The notes below the pieces were generated by a model. That model ran no database searches. It saw only the letters and a list, made by a program, of their open reading frames with translations, and was not told the DNA's origin. From the NCBI RefSeq assembly GCF_937915125.1, contig NZ_CALDMP010000070.1, positions 1-27,987 of the forward strand: a stretch of DNA of 27,987 bases. The letters run 5' to 3'. The stretch comes from an uncultured Ruminococcus sp. (GTDB lineage: Bacteria > Bacillota > Clostridia > Oscillospirales > Ruminococcaceae). Of this stretch, positions 1 to 6,872 are shown piece after piece. Position 1 is the stretch's first letter. Every line of letters starts with the position of its first letter. The position numbers and the translations under genes were made by a program.

Positions 1-48
1 CGCAAATCTGCACCACATCTGACGGATTCGGGGTTTTTAGAGATGCCC
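1..48. repeat. Partial copy of CACCTCTAAA-type palindromic repeat (family 2)
   Basis: The right end of a repeat whose left part lies outside or has degenerated. Positions 16-48 (core GACGGATTCGGGG, then TTTTTAGAGATG) match the right half of the complete copy at 13531-13596. The complete copy has inverted ends, so this is probably a truncated or diverged palindromic element. The rest of 49-121 holds nothing I recognise apart from a short TGTAGGGGCGGAT stretch at 104-116 that resembles the start of a common clostridial repeat. Confidence 0.6.
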
Positions 49-121
49 ATAAGAATATTTGCGGTCACGGTATGTCGTTTCCGCACATGACGAAATCCCA
101 CTGTAGGGGCGGATATCATCT

Positions 122-1003
122 TCAAACCGGATGCTGTTTCAGATTCTGCAAATACTGGCTCAGGAATTCAAAAAAGCTGACGACCTCTTCCTGTTCCATG
201 GCATGGCGGTGCAGCTGGATGATGATATCTCTCTGGCAGACAGGCTCTGCAATGGGCAGCAGCTGGATCTGTTCCATATCCGCCTGTCCCCAAGTGTAGT
301 GTGGCCAGAATCCCACCCCAAGACCGCCGGCAATGAGATTTTTCACCGTGTCGGGGCTGTCGCTCTCATAGATGATGTTGGGGATAAATCCGGCGTGGAG
401 GCAATAGCGGTCGCAGATGGTGCGGATGCTCCGGGAACCGGACAGGCTGATGAAATCCTGCTGGGCAAAATTTTTCAGCATAACGCTGGTGCAGTGGGCA
501 TACGGGGAATTCTGGGGCACTGCCAGAAAGATGCGTTCCGTAAAGATCTGATAGCGTTCCTTGGAATCTGACGGTTCCTGAAAAAATGCCCGGGTAAAAA
601 TAGTGATGTCGGCATCCTCGCACTGAGAATTCTGGATGAGCCGGAAATTCAGACCGCTGTGCTGCTTTTTGTAGGAGATCAGCGCATGGGTCACCAGGGT
701 AGAAGCCGCCAGCACATTGAGCCGGATGGTTCTTTTCCGAATCTGCGCCAGTTCCTGAATGGACTCCGGGATATGGTGCAGGCTTTCCAGAATGGGCGTC
801 AGAGCATCCCGGAGATAGACGCCATATTCCGTCAGAACAATGTTTCTGCCGTTGTGATAAAACAGGGGCACACCCAGTTCTTTCTCCAACCGCCGGATGC
901 TCTGGGTCAGAGACGGCTGGGCAATGTGCAGCTGCTCCGCAGTACGGGTCACATGCTGGTTTTTGGCAACGGCATAAAAGTATTCCAGTTGCAATAATTC
1001 CAT
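122..1003 (-). CDS. LysR-family transcriptional regulator
   Basis: A 293-aa protein with the LysR layout. The N-terminal winged helix-turn-helix is at about residues 1-60, with the typical run A-E-Q-L-H-I-A-Q-P-S-L-T-Q-S-I and then L-E-K-E-L-G-V-P-L-F. A periplasmic-binding-protein-like effector domain follows at about residues 90-290. The family usually acts as a tetrameric DNA-binding activator or repressor that responds to a small molecule and often controls a divergent neighbour. The start is supported by AGGAGG just upstream of the ATG. No divergent structural gene is present: the gene on its upstream side is on the same strand and separated by palindromic elements. Its target is therefore probably beyond the left edge, or elsewhere. 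The effector cannot be predicted. Confidence 0.92.
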   Translation of the reverse strand: MELLQLEYFYAVAKNQHVTRTAEQLHIAQPSLTQSIRRLEKELGVPLFYHNGRNIVLTEYGVYLRDALTPILESLHHIPESIQELAQIRKRTIRLNVLAASTLVTHALISYKKQHSGLNFRLIQNSQCEDADITIFTRAFFQEPSDSKERYQIFTERIFLAVPQNSPYAHCTSVMLKNFAQQDFISLSGSRSIRTICDRYCLHAGFIPNIIYESDSPDTVKNLIAGGLGVGFWPHYTWGQADMEQIQLLPIAEPVCQRDIIIQLHRHAMEQEEVVSFFEFLSQYLQNLKQHPV

Positions 1004-1027
1004 TTCAAACCTCCTAACCCTACATTG

Positions 1028-1190
1028 AAAAAAAGAGGCTGTTGGAGACAGTCAGAATCCAGCAGAAAAACGGTGCGATGTGGGCATCGCACCCTACAAA
1101 TCACCACAAATTGTGCGACCTTTTGTAGGGGTCGATGTCCGCATCGACCCGTAACCCAGGATTTGACTGTTCTTCAAACAGCCCATAGTT
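1028..1190 (-). terminator. Long-stem terminator-like element carrying a second palindrome in its loop
   Basis: The outer arms 1037-1060 and 1159-1183 are imperfect inverted repeats. On the minus strand the stem is followed by a T-rich run (complement of 1028-1035), so it should terminate transcription of the zinc-ribbon gene just before the LysR gene. The left arm resembles the left arm of the terminator at 6873-6962 (GGCTGTTG, AGA, ACAG, CAGAATC in the same order), so the two appear to be related. The loop holds a separate palindromic module (1072-1150). Confidence 0.6.
1072..1150. repeat. Nested double-hairpin palindrome
   Basis: Two perfect 9-bp hairpins face each other: GGTGCGATG/CATCGCACC (1072-1093, loop TGGG) and GGGTCGATG/CATCGACCC (1129-1150, loop TCCG). 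Between them, CCCTACAAA (1092-1100) is inverted against TTTGTAGGG (1122-1130), so the 79 bp also form one larger imperfect palindrome. The form (TGTAGGG plus a GATG/CATC hairpin) resembles small non-coding palindromic repeats common in gut Clostridia. It sits inside the loop of the 1028-1190 stem and looks inserted there. Confidence 0.6.
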
Positions 1191-1194
1191 TTAT

Positions 1195-1313
1195 GGCAAC
1201 ACCGCACAAAGAGCGCCTGACGGCTTTGCACATCATCTGCTTGCAGATTTTCTGTCATATTTCACAAAAAATCTGACTGCGCATATGACGTACAATCTTT
1301 ATGCGGTATTGCC
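1195..1313 (+). mobile_element. MITE-like palindromic element, 119-bp form (family 1, copy 1)
   Basis: Starts GGCAACACCGCACAAAG and ends with the near-inverted CTTTATGCGGTATTGCC. It is flanked on both sides by TTAT (1191-1194 and 1314-1317), a candidate 4-bp target duplication. Compared with the 172-bp copies it lacks 53 bp covering the central GTGAATAC/GTATTCAC hairpin. The gap coincides with AAAAA runs on each side in the long form. No transposase gene is present. Confidence 0.75.
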
Positions 1314-1316
1314 TTA

Positions 1317-2084
1317 TCAATAATAATACTCGTCTGATGCGATTTCCATCACCATGGCAAGTATGAGACACAAGATGATGAGCACGGAGAGCACAATGCC
1401 GATAATAGAGCAGATCATACCAGCATTCGCCATGCTGTTGTTGCTGCTGCCGGAGAATTCCGGCTTGCTCTTTGCATCTTTCCGGGCAAGGACAGAAAAA
1501 ACCAGACCTGCAATGCCGAAGATAATGCCGGCGCCGTAAGTACAGGTGGAGAGAATGGAAATGATACCGAGGATCAGACCTGCCACGCTCTTGCCGTCTG
1601 TTTTCTGGTAATAATTCTGGGGGTACTGTGTATAGGGATTCTGCCCATAGCCAGGCTGCCCATAGGTTTGCTGTCCATAGGACTGCTGATAAGGATTCTG
1701 TCCATAGGAAGTCTGTCCGTACTGCTGCTGGCTGTAAGCTTGCTGGGGTACAGACTGGGGCTGATTGAGATAAGCCGTCTGTGCATAGGGATTCTGTGCA
1801 GAGGCTTCCGGCATGGCATAGGGATTGTATGCTTCATGAGATGCCGGCTGGGATGTGCCGAAAGATGCCGAACCAGATGCTGTCGGCTGTACGGGACTCT
1901 GGGCAGGGGACTCCGGTGTGGTTGCAGAAACCGGTTCTGCCGGGATACTGTCTGCGATATCCGGCATGGGTGTGTCGATGGCATCCGGTTCCGGTGATGA
2001 TGTATTGGACAGCGGTGTGCCGCAGTTGGAGCAGAACTGGGTGCCCTCGGGCAACAGCTCGCCGCAGGTTTCACAGGTGATCAT
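1317..2084 (-). CDS. Zinc-ribbon, Q/Y/G-rich membrane protein (DUF4190-like)
   Basis: A 255-aa protein with three parts. The N-terminus is a zinc ribbon with C4-x2-C7 and C18-x2-C21. It is followed by a disordered Pro/Ser/Thr-rich stretch (about 25-80) and then a low-complexity region (about 84-160) with repeated Y-G-Q, N-P-Y and Q-Q motifs. Two hydrophobic hairpin segments (about 166-200 and 220-248) follow, giving a DUF4190-like membrane region with a short acidic tail ending in tyrosines. Such proteins are common in Firmicutes and have no defined function; the tail probably anchors the rest in the cytoplasmic membrane. The gene has its own consensus promoter and is followed by palindromic elements that may end its transcript. 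Confidence 0.8.
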   Translation of the reverse strand: MITCETCGELLPEGTQFCSNCGTPLSNTSSPEPDAIDTPMPDIADSIPAEPVSATTPESPAQSPVQPTASGSASFGTSQPASHEAYNPYAMPEASAQNPYAQTAYLNQPQSVPQQAYSQQQYGQTSYGQNPYQQSYGQQTYGQPGYGQNPYTQYPQNYYQKTDGKSVAGLILGIISILSTCTYGAGIIFGIAGLVFSVLARKDAKSKPEFSGSSNNSMANAGMICSIIGIVLSVLIILCLILAMVMEIASDEYYY

Positions 2085-2150
2085 GAATCATTCCTCCGTT
2101 CGTAGATGTATGTGGCTCTCATACAGATATATCGTTTTTAAGATAGTTTT

Positions 2151-2179
2151 ATTATACCATAAGACAACACTTTTGTCAA
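2151..2179 (-). promoter_or_regulatory. Sigma-A promoter of the zinc-ribbon gene
   Basis: On the minus strand TTGACA (complement of 2174-2179) and TATAAT (complement of 2151-2156) are separated by exactly 17 bp. The -35 box overlaps the stop codon of the upstream dnaI gene, so the promoter lies at the very end of that operon. There is no terminator between the two genes, so readthrough from the replication genes is also possible. Confidence 0.85.
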
Positions 2180-3171
2180 ATTCTGTTGTTCTTCTGCTGT
2201 GCCTGTTTTTTCAGTACACGCACATCTGTACCCACAAATTGCAGGCAGGTGTACGTGGTGAAGATCCGGGATGTAATGCGCTCGTCATAGTGGTAGGAGA
2301 TACCGTCATAGTCCATGTTGGTGCTGATAATGGTAGGCTTGTTCCGGTTCATCCGGGTGTTGATGATGTTATACACTGCCGACTGGTAGAACTGCGACCG
2401 GAACTCTGTGCCCAGATCATCCAGGATCAGCAGATCGCAGGAGAGCAAAAGCTCCAGGGTATCTGTGCCCCGTTCTTCTCTGCCGAAATGTTCCTTTTCC
2501 ACCTGGCGCAGGAAGTTGATGACGGAATCATAGAGGACGCTGAAGCCTTTTTTCAGCACTTCGTTGGCGATGGCAAGGGAAAGGTGGGTCTTTCCCAGTC
2601 CGGTTTTGCCGAACATGAGAATGCTGGGGGAATCCAGAGAAAAATGGCTGGCATATTCCTGGCAGAAGAACAGGACGCGTTCCATTGCCGTATAGCAGCT
2701 CATGCCGTTTTCGGTGTGCTGTCCGCTGTAATAGGACAGGGAAAAGGTGGAGAAGCTGCACTGTTCAAACTGTACGCTCTTGTTCAGCTCCTGCACTGCC
2801 AGCTTTCCGGAAAGTTCCGTGAGACAGCTACAAAAGGTACCGTTGGCATAGCCGGTGTCCTGGCATTTTTCACAGGTATAGTGCATGTCCAGATAGTCCT
2901 CCGGATAGCCGTACTGTACCAGAAGCTGGCGGATCATCTGCTGTGCCTGTTGGTTCTGCTGACGCAGTGCCTCCACCTTTTTTTGGGTATCGTCGCCTCT
3001 GCGTATGATCTGCATGAGATCCTGGCTTGTCCGGAACAGCTGGCGGTTGATCTCCACCACTTCGGGAATGCGCTGTTCGATCTCCTGGATGCGCTCCCGG
3101 TTCTGGGTCATAGCAGCGTTCCGTCTGGCGGAAACGATTTGCATGGCGTGCTCCAAATGTTCCTCTTTCAT
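2176..3171 (-). CDS. dnaI: DnaI/DnaC-type replicative helicase loader (AAA+ ATPase)
   Basis: A 331-aa AAA+ ATPase that should load the replicative DNA helicase onto single-stranded DNA at the origin and at restarted forks. The N-terminal half is helical and charged. It includes a small zinc-binding site, C100-x2-C103 and C114-x-C116, as in the DnaI N-terminal domain that contacts the helicase. The ATPase part has Walker A G-K-T-G-L-G-K-T (188-195), Walker B L-L-I-L-D-D (247-252), a sensor I-I-S-T-N (281-285) and an arginine-finger region D-E-R-I-T-S-R (297-303). I chose the ATG at 3171 because AGGAG lies about 8 bases upstream; a GTG at 3186 would overlap the upstream gene. The upstream DnaD/DnaB-like gene ends 11 bp earlier, matching the dnaB-dnaI order of Bacillus. 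Confidence 0.9.
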   Translation of the reverse strand: MKEEHLEHAMQIVSARRNAAMTQNRERIQEIEQRIPEVVEINRQLFRTSQDLMQIIRRGDDTQKKVEALRQQNQQAQQMIRQLLVQYGYPEDYLDMHYTCEKCQDTGYANGTFCSCLTELSGKLAVQELNKSVQFEQCSFSTFSLSYYSGQHTENGMSCYTAMERVLFFCQEYASHFSLDSPSILMFGKTGLGKTHLSLAIANEVLKKGFSVLYDSVINFLRQVEKEHFGREERGTDTLELLLSCDLLILDDLGTEFRSQFYQSAVYNIINTRMNRNKPTIISTNMDYDGISYHYDERITSRIFTTYTCLQFVGTDVRVLKKQAQQKNNRI

Positions 3172-3182
3172 GATTCTGCTCC

Positions 3183-4205
3183 TCACTCATCCAAATTATA
3201 GACAAAGGACTTATACGCCTGGGCGTTGTCGCTCTCCGGAATCTGTTTTCCGCGGACTTGTTTCCGGTTATCCTGGGGCGTGGGATGATCCTTGGTGTCC
3301 ACATCCGTCCGGGTGCGATAGCCCGCTTCCATCCAGCGCATAAGTACACTATTGATATAGGGGAAGGATAGTTTGTCGATGCCCTCCAGAGTCTTTTCAT
3401 AGGCGTAGGTGATCAGCTCCATGGGCACCTGTTTGTCCTGCCACTGGTCAATGAATTCCTGCTGCTTCGGGGTAGGCTTCCGGTTCATTTCAAATGCCTT
3501 CTGGATATGCCCGGTGAAGCTCCGGCGGTGTTCCATGTCGTTGATCGCAGCGTTGACCTGGGACAGAGTCTGGATGCCCTCGTTCCACCAGGCGGTGATA
3601 ATGGATTCCGCATAGGAAACGCTGGATTTGTCAATGGATTTGCAGTATAGTAGAACAGTCAGAATGATGTCGCTGCCGATGTTGTTGTAGTCATGCATCC
3701 AGATGAGGGCTTTCTGTTCAATGTGGCGTAAGGGTCTGCCCAGCTGTTGTTCCGACAGCTGAAACAGGGTCTTGAGATCCTTGGATGCCTCCAGGGCTGC
3801 GGCAATTTCTGCCGGGCTGAGTTCACCGCTTTTGGCGCTGGATAATACTACAGCGTGACCGGAACGGGATGCCGGCTTCGGTGCCGGTTCTGCTGTCGGG
3901 ACAGCAGGCTGCGCCGGAACAGTTTGGGGTTGTGGTTGGGAGACCTGCTGCCGGGGCGAATCCGGTTCGGATACGGCAAACAGATCGGTCTGCGTCCAGA
4001 ATAGCAGTGCTTCTTCCACCAGTTCCTCGGAGATGGATAGTGCTTCTGAAATCTCACGCTGATCCACGGTCTGGCGGTTGTGGCGGAGCAGATACAGCAG
4101 TACTTTCAGCTGCGACGGCGTAGCCAGCTTTAAATATTGATCCACCACGGCATTCGGCACACCGAACATCTGTCCGAATCCGGTTGTATGTACAGTCAGA
4201 TCCAC
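3183..4205 (-). CDS. DnaD/DnaB-like replication initiation protein
   Basis: A 340-aa primosomal protein. Residues 1-80 resemble the DnaD winged-helix domain. A Pro/Gln-rich linker (about 81-118) leads to two DnaB_2 (DDBH) domains at about 130-220 and 228-300. Both carry the expected Y-x3-I-x3-W-x3-G motif (Y-A-E-S-I-I-T-A-W-W-N-E-G and Y-I-N-S-V-L-M-R-W-M-E-A-G). Such proteins remodel the origin with DnaA and recruit the helicase-loader complex. The two-domain layout and the adjacent loader match Bacillus DnaB, although the protein is shorter. I start it at a GTG (4205) because AAGGAGG lies 8 bases upstream. The longer open frame runs back into the divergent tRNA-Leu promoter and is unlikely to be translated. 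Confidence 0.88.
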   Translation of the reverse strand: MDLTVHTTGFGQMFGVPNAVVDQYLKLATPSQLKVLLYLLRHNRQTVDQREISEALSISEELVEEALLFWTQTDLFAVSEPDSPRQQVSQPQPQTVPAQPAVPTAEPAPKPASRSGHAVVLSSAKSGELSPAEIAAALEASKDLKTLFQLSEQQLGRPLRHIEQKALIWMHDYNNIGSDIILTVLLYCKSIDKSSVSYAESIITAWWNEGIQTLSQVNAAINDMEHRRSFTGHIQKAFEMNRKPTPKQQEFIDQWQDKQVPMELITYAYEKTLEGIDKLSFPYINSVLMRWMEAGYRTRTDVDTKDHPTPQDNRKQVRGKQIPESDNAQAYKSFVYNLDE

Positions 4206-4243
4206 AAAAATTTCCTCCTTGCGAAAAAAATGCGAAAAAAGGC

Positions 4244-4272
4244 TTGACAACGCACAAAAGTTATGGTACAAT
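4244..4272 (+). promoter_or_regulatory. Promoter of tRNA-Leu
   Basis: TTGACA (4244-4249), a 17-bp spacer and TACAAT (4267-4272) end 10 bp before the mature tRNA 5' end. It lies in the gap to the divergent DnaD/DnaB-like gene. Confidence 0.85.
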
Positions 4273-4282
4273 AATCATTGTC

Positions 4283-4369
4283 GCCGACATGTCGGAATTG
4301 GCAGACGAGACGGACTCAAAATCCGTTGCCAGCGATGGCGTGTGGGTTCAAGTCCCACTGTCGGCACCA
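4283..4369 (+). tRNA. tRNA-Leu (anticodon CAA)
   Basis: A class II tRNA of 87 nt with encoded CCA. The acceptor stem GCCGACA pairs with TGTCGGC. The anticodon stem ACGGA/TCCGT encloses the loop CTCAAAA, with anticodon CAA at 4317-4319 reading UUG. A variable arm (GTTGCCAGCGATGGC region) and a T arm with GGTTCAAGTCC follow. It has its own promoter and a terminator immediately downstream, so it is a single-gene unit. Confidence 0.96.
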
Positions 4370-4380
4370 TATTGATCCGA

Positions 4381-4413
4381 AACCGTCAATGCAAAACTGC
4401 GTTGGCGGTTTTC
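4381..4413 (+). terminator. Intrinsic terminator of tRNA-Leu
   Basis: The arms ACCGTCAATGC and GCGTTGGCGGT form a stem around a short A-rich loop and are followed by TTTTC. Confidence 0.8.
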
Positions 4414-4456
4414 TTGTTGTTCCGGATGTTTTCTTCCGTCCTCAGAAAGGCAGCCT

Positions 4457-4520
4457 GGCAATGAAGTTTTTTGATCCGGCAATTTTTCAAAAATGCTGGC
4501 AGAGTCCAGGGACAGCGTCC
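4457..4520 (+). repeat. Family 3 repeat, copy 1 (GGCAATGAAG type)
   Basis: The sequence starting GGCAATGAAGTTTTTT, with the core CAATTTTTCAAAAATGCTGG, recurs at 27915-27987 and in diverged form at 23433-23490. The core is an imperfect hairpin (GGCAATTTTT/AAAAATGCTGG). It lies between two tRNA genes with no coding potential around it. The remaining 4521-4648 holds nothing I recognise. Confidence 0.6.
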
Positions 4521-4648
4521 GCATAGTTTATCACAGCGCACCCATCCATTCTATGCGCCAAACGCCCCATCCAGAACAGAGGGTAGAAAAAAAGCCCATG
4601 CTACAAATTGTAACACGGGTGAAATTTCCGTACTTCAAAAGAAATACT

Positions 4649-4725
4649 TGGCGTGCCCAGAGGGATTCGAACCCCCGACCTACTGGTTCGTAGCCAGTCA
4701 CTCTATCCAGCTGAGCTATGGGCAC
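4649..4725 (-). tRNA. tRNA-Arg (anticodon ACG)
   Basis: A 77-nt tRNA with encoded CCA on the minus strand. The acceptor stem GTGCCCA pairs with TGGGCAC. The D arm has AGCTCAGCTGGATAGAGT, the anticodon stem ACTGG/CCAGT encloses CTACGAA with anticodon ACG (complement of 4689-4691), and the T arm has GGTTCGAATCC. ACG (A34 edited to inosine by TadA) would read the CGU/CGC/CGA codons. Confidence 0.96.
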
Positions 4726-4765
4726 ATGTTTCATTTTCTGACTGTTGTCTCTCACAACGTTATTT

Positions 4766-4794
4766 ATTATAGCACATTCTCTCGGGCTTGTCAA
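4766..4794 (-). promoter_or_regulatory. Promoter of tRNA-Arg
   Basis: On the minus strand TTGACA (complement of 4789-4794), a 17-bp spacer and TATAAT (complement of 4766-4771) form a perfect consensus promoter about 40 bp upstream of the tRNA. Confidence 0.88.
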
Positions 4795-4890
4795 CCCCTT
4801 TTTTCAAATTTTTTTGATTTTTTTGAGAATCGGGGAAATACAGCGAAACTGCGTACATTTTCACTGCCGAAAAGGTTGGCTTCGCAAAAA

Positions 4891-4925
4891 AATACTCCGG
4901 GATCGAAAAAACCGGAGTACTTTTT
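4891..4925 (-). terminator. Bidirectional-looking terminator after the AbrB-like gene
   Basis: The 8-bp perfect stem TACTCCGG/CCGGAGTA (4893-4900, 4912-4919) is flanked by A runs on the left and T runs on the right. On the minus strand it ends the AbrB-like transcript and separates it from the tRNA-Arg promoter. Confidence 0.8.
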
Positions 4926-4964
4926 CTTGTCAGATCAAGACCGTCCGACAGTGTTCTCATTGGA

Positions 4965-5210
4965 TTATAAGTAATCTTTGATCAGACCAATGCAGGACTT
5001 GCAGACCTTCTTATCGTTGAAGTCGATGAGATCGTCTGTACGGGAACAAAGTGCACAGCTGCACTGTGCCTTCTGGATGATGATCTTTTCTCCTTCGGTA
5101 TAGATCTGCAGATAATCGTTGCATTCTATCTGAAGCTGACGACGCAGTTCTTTCGGCAGAACAAATCTTCCGAGACTGTCGACACGGCGCATAATTCCTG
5201 AATCTTTCAT
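4965..5210 (-). CDS. AbrB/SpoVT-type transcriptional regulator with C-terminal zinc ribbon
   Basis: An 81-aa protein. Residues 1-47 are a swapped-hairpin AbrB DNA-binding domain with the diagnostic R-R-V-D-S-L-G-R-F-V-L-P-K-E-L-R-R. The tail carries C52-x2-C55 and C70-x2-C73, a small zinc-ribbon-like unit in place of the usual AbrB C-terminal domain. AbrB-type proteins are dimeric or tetrameric DNA binders that control the transition out of rapid growth. I chose the ATG at 5210 because the AbrB domain begins there and a purine-rich GGAAGAGAA site precedes it; the frame extends further upstream but without domain similarity. It has its own consensus promoter and terminator, so it is monocistronic. 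Targets are unknown. Confidence 0.88.
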   Translation of the reverse strand: MKDSGIMRRVDSLGRFVLPKELRRQLQIECNDYLQIYTEGEKIIIQKAQCSCALCSRTDDLIDFNDKKVCKSCIGLIKDYL

Positions 5211-5302
5211 GTTCGTTCTCTTCCTTTCTGTCTGCCTTTTTCCAAAGCAAACGGTATTTTGGTAATGAACCGACACATTTTTTGAGTCGCTCCATAATCT
5301 CA

Positions 5303-5331
5303 ATTATACAGTGTTTGGCGAATTCTGTCAA
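5303..5331 (-). promoter_or_regulatory. Promoter of the AbrB-like gene
   Basis: On the minus strand TTGACA (complement of 5326-5331), a 17-bp spacer and TATAAT (complement of 5303-5308) form a full consensus promoter. It leaves a 5' leader of roughly 90 nt before the ATG at 5210. Confidence 0.85.
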
Positions 5332-5422
5332 TCCGTAGAATTGTTTTTTTCACAATATCAATTAAACTTATGGAACGATAAATTATTCTTATGGCAAAAA
5401 TCCAGAACTCCAAAAAAAGTGC

Positions 5423-5451
5423 TTGACAAACCGGATAAAATGTGCTATAAT
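5423..5451 (+). promoter_or_regulatory. Promoter of tRNA-Lys
   Basis: TTGACA (5423-5428), a 17-bp spacer and TATAAT (5446-5451) lie about 30 bp upstream of the tRNA. Confidence 0.88.
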
Positions 5452-5482
5452 GATGTACGTTGCTTGTGGCATACATCAAAAT

Positions 5483-5558
5483 GAGATATTAGCTCAGTTG
5501 GCAGAGCATACGCCTTTTAAGCGTAGGGTCGAGGGTTCAAATCCCTCATATCTCACCA
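5483..5558 (+). tRNA. tRNA-Lys (anticodon UUU)
   Basis: A 76-nt tRNA with encoded CCA. The acceptor stem GAGATAT pairs with ATATCTC. The D arm has AGCTCAGTTGGCAGAGC, the anticodon stem TACGC/GCGTA encloses CTTTTAA with anticodon TTT at 5516-5518, and the T arm has GGTTCAAATCC. It is a single-gene unit with its own promoter and terminator. Confidence 0.96.
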
Positions 5559-5562
5559 AAAG

Positions 5563-5597
5563 ATCCGTATCATGAACTTTGTGATACGGATTTTTTG
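5563..5597 (+). terminator. Intrinsic terminator of tRNA-Lys
   Basis: The perfect 10-bp stem ATCCGTATCA/TGATACGGAT (5563-5572, 5582-5591) is followed by TTTTTTG. Confidence 0.9.
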
Positions 5598-5665
5598 TTT
5601 TATCTATGCAAGTACAGAGTGTGCCCGGAACGATGGAGTCATGCTCTGGAGAAAGGTTGATTCAT

Positions 5666-6850
5666 ATGAATACAGAACTCTGCCGCCGTGTGCAGTCCAT
5701 TCTGGAACGTGGGATTCAGGAAGGAAAAATCCCTGGAGCCTGCGTGGGCATTTATCAGAACCAGAAGGAACTGTTCTTCGATGCCTGCGGCGTTGCCGAC
5801 AAGGAGACCGGGCGTGCCATGCAGACCGATGCGCTGTTCCGGATCTTTTCCATGACAAAACCGGTGACAGCCGTTGCCGCCATGATGCTCTGGGAACAGG
5901 GAGTTCTGGAACTAAGCGATCCTGTCTGGTGGTATATTCCCACATTCCGGGACAAGCAGGTGGATCAGGACGGCGAACTGGTTCCGGCGAACCGGGATAT
6001 CACTATCCAGGACTTGCTGAATATGACGTCTGGTATTCCGTATCCGGACTGCTGGTCCTTGTCCCAGCAGAAAATGGGCGAATTTTACGGCGAGATCGAC
6101 CAGCGGCTTTCTACGGAGCATCCGGTGGATACCCAGGAATTTGCTATGCGTGTGGGAAGGGATGTGCCGCTTATGTTCCAGCCGGGGACAAAGTGGGCAT
6201 ACGGTGCTTCCGCAGATGTACTGGGGGCAGTGCTGGAACGGGCAGCAGACAAGCCTCTGGATGCGCTGTATCGGGATCTGATCTTCCGTCCCCTGGGCAT
6301 GACGGATACAGACTTCTATGTGCCGTCGGAAAAGCGCTCCCGTCTGGCACAGCTGTATGCGTGGGACAATGAGAATGGCGGGTTGAAGGTGGAGCCAGAT
6401 CCCCATCTGGGCATGACGGATTACCGGAAACGACCGGCATTTTTCTCCGGCGGTGCCGGGCTGATCTCCAGCTTGCAGGATTATGCCCAGTTTGCCAATA
6501 TGCTTGCCGGAAAGGGATTCCATGCCGCCAGCGGTACCCGCCTCATGGGAGAGCATACCTGGCGCTATATGATCACGCCCCAGCTGAACAGTGCCCAGAA
6601 GGTCGGTCTGGATTGGTCGCAGCTGGTGGGTTATACTTACGGCAATCTGTTCCGTGTGCTGGAAGATCCTCTTGCGTGTATGACCAATGTCCCGGCAGGG
6701 GAATTCGGCTGGGACGGCTGGACGGGTCCCTATTTCTGCGTGTCGCCGGAAGATCAGACGGTGCTGATCTATCTCATTCAGGTCTGCGGCGGCAGTACCA
6801 GCGATATTGTGCGGCGTCTGAGAACAGCAGTCTTTGGCTGTCTCTCGTAA
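5666..6850 (+). CDS. Beta-lactamase-fold serine hydrolase (class C / esterase EstB-like)
   Basis: A 394-aa protein of the serine beta-lactamase-like superfamily (Pfam Beta-lactamase). The nucleophile motif S62-M-T-K65 follows F-R-I-F. A second-motif tyrosine lies in W-A-Y179-G-A-S, and the C-terminal block G-W-D-G-W-T-G-P is in the place of the K-T-G strand. There is no signal peptide, so it is probably cytoplasmic. That, with the non-standard third motif, argues for an esterase, transesterase or D-amino-acid peptidase rather than a resistance beta-lactamase. The substrate cannot be told from sequence. I chose the ATG at 5666 because GGAGAAAGG lies upstream; an in-frame ATG at 5633 has no good site. 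The gene stands alone between the tRNA-Lys terminator and its own terminator. Confidence 0.85.
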   Translation: MNTELCRRVQSILERGIQEGKIPGACVGIYQNQKELFFDACGVADKETGRAMQTDALFRIFSMTKPVTAVAAMMLWEQGVLELSDPVWWYIPTFRDKQVDQDGELVPANRDITIQDLLNMTSGIPYPDCWSLSQQKMGEFYGEIDQRLSTEHPVDTQEFAMRVGRDVPLMFQPGTKWAYGASADVLGAVLERAADKPLDALYRDLIFRPLGMTDTDFYVPSEKRSRLAQLYAWDNENGGLKVEPDPHLGMTDYRKRPAFFSGGAGLISSLQDYAQFANMLAGKGFHAASGTRLMGEHTWRYMITPQLNSAQKVGLDWSQLVGYTYGNLFRVLEDPLACMTNVPAGEFGWDGWTGPYFCVSPEDQTVLIYLIQVCGGSTSDIVRRLRTAVFGCLS

Positions 6851-6872
6851 AATACCGTAAAGAACTGGAATA

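Larger units (their letters stand above)
1004..1316. other. Intergenic region packed with palindromic elements
   Basis: This 313-bp gap between the LysR gene and the zinc-ribbon gene has no credible coding region. From left to right it holds the LysR ribosome binding site, the long-stem terminator-like element (1028-1190) with its nested palindrome, and the 119-bp mobile repeat (1195-1313), which ends 3 bp from the stop codon of the zinc-ribbon gene. I see no clear promoter for the LysR gene that is separate from these elements. Confidence 0.6.

Noticed and set aside
1855..3201. 448-aa open frame on the plus strand opposite the zinc-ribbon and dnaI genes
   Set aside because: It is antisense to two genes with clear domains, shows no recognisable motif, and mirrors their codon structure.
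3183..4271. Longer DnaD/DnaB-like protein starting at 4271
   Set aside because: The extra 22 codons lie across the divergent tRNA-Leu promoter and have no ribosome binding site, while the GTG at 4205 has AAGGAGG at good spacing.
4283..5558. tRNA cluster as a genomic-island attachment site
   Set aside because: No integrase and no direct repeat of a tRNA 3' end were seen; each tRNA has its own promoter and the neighbours are housekeeping genes.
5666..6850. Antibiotic-resistance beta-lactamase
   Set aside because: There is no signal peptide and the third motif is not K-T-G; the broad serine hydrolase family is a safer call.
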